Assembly: GCF_007421925.1 (NCBI RefSeq)
Contig: NZ_QMDX01000017.1
Span: 1-34,298 of the forward strand
Length of the DNA: 34,298 bases
Direction of reading: 5' to 3'
Source of the DNA: Haloglomus irregulare
GTDB lineage: Archaea; Halobacteriota; Halobacteria; Halobacteriales; Haloarculaceae
Within the stretch, counting starts at the first letter, position 1; every line of letters starts with the position of its first letter. Positions 34,134 to 34,298 of the stretch are shown piece by piece. The notes beneath the pieces were generated by a model. It did not search any database and was not told where the DNA came from. It was given only the letters and a program-made list of their open reading frames with translations. A program made the position numbers and the translations under genes.

Positions 34134-34298
34134 GACCGGGCCTCCACGACCGTGACGACGGTTGTCGCGGCCTCCCCGCCGAGGTTGTGCGCGAGTCCGA
34201 CCGAGGGGGATTCGACCTGTCGGTCGCCGGCCTCGCCCCGGAGTTGTTCGGTGAGTTCGACGATCTGTGCGGTGCCGGTGGCGCCGATGGGGTGGCCC
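34130..34298 (-). CDS. SCP2-type thiolase, second copy, C-terminal end only
   Basis: The gene runs off the window end; the last 55 residues are visible. They include the active-site [20 protein letters not shown] segment and the HNLGG loop, ending VVTVVEARS. Residues up to HNLGG are identical to the first thiolase except for one Asp/Gly change, while the last 15 residues differ. This abrupt change marks the border of a shared tract. Confidence 0.88.
   Translation of the reverse strand, partial: GHPIGATGTAQIVELTEQLRGEAGDRQVESPSVGLAHNLGGEAATTVVTVVEARS
34179..34298. repeat. Thiolase tail tract shared with 17612-17731
   Basis: Direct repeat of 17612-17731 in the same orientation, 117 of 120 bases identical. 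It reaches the window edge, so it may extend further. Confidence 0.9.

Overview
The window reads as DNA from a haloarchaeon (class Halobacteria). The proteins are very acidic. Exported proteins carry twin-arginine signals followed by a lipobox or an Asp/Gly/Ser-rich linker. Many promoters have an AT-rich TATA element about 25-30 bases before a leaderless start codon. A rod-determining factor RdfA / archaeal SMC-like pair is present. The genus cannot be told from the sequence.

Region 1, about 1-8.5 kb, is a gene graveyard. Most of it is non-coding or decayed. Recognisable remnants are a cyclase-family gene with a frameshift near its start (51-720), a YihY/BrkB membrane protein with three in-frame TGA codons and a frameshift (1320-2149), a DUF4112 protein (2238-2657), a GNAT acetyltransferase on the minus strand (3118-3595), the N-terminal end of an IS630-type transposase (6555-6719), the C-terminal nuclease end of a UvrD/AddA-like helicase (6995-7958), and the first part of a ParA ATPase (8095-8284) with a cluster of GAATAG/CTATTC hexamers at its promoter. 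One apparently intact gene lies inside it: an exported, probably surface-anchored cyclase-family hydrolase (4522-6087). The ParA, transposase and nuclease fragments suggest an old plasmid or integrated element.

Region 2, 8.5-14.1 kb, holds a carboxymuconolactone-decarboxylase-family protein, the rdfA / SMC-like operon, and an amidohydrolase / MIP18-type assembly factor operon.

Region 3, 14.4-34.3 kb, is densely coding, with almost no decay, and looks like a catabolic island for an unidentified carboxylic acid. It has two acyl-CoA ligases, an enoyl-CoA hydratase, a 3-hydroxyacyl-CoA dehydrogenase, two thiolase / zinc-ribbon OB-fold pairs, an SDR dehydrogenase, a cytochrome P450, an Lrp/AsnC-type regulator and two complete branched-chain-amino-acid-type ABC importers. 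A plausible flow is import by the two ABC systems, activation to CoA thioesters by the ligases, P450 or dehydrogenase oxidation of a ring or side chain, then beta-oxidation by hydratase, hydroxyacyl dehydrogenase and thiolase. The substrate is not known. The two thiolase genes share a 120-base tract with only three mismatches, although their partner genes have clearly diverged, which suggests gene conversion or recent partial duplication. No tRNA, rRNA or CRISPR array was seen.
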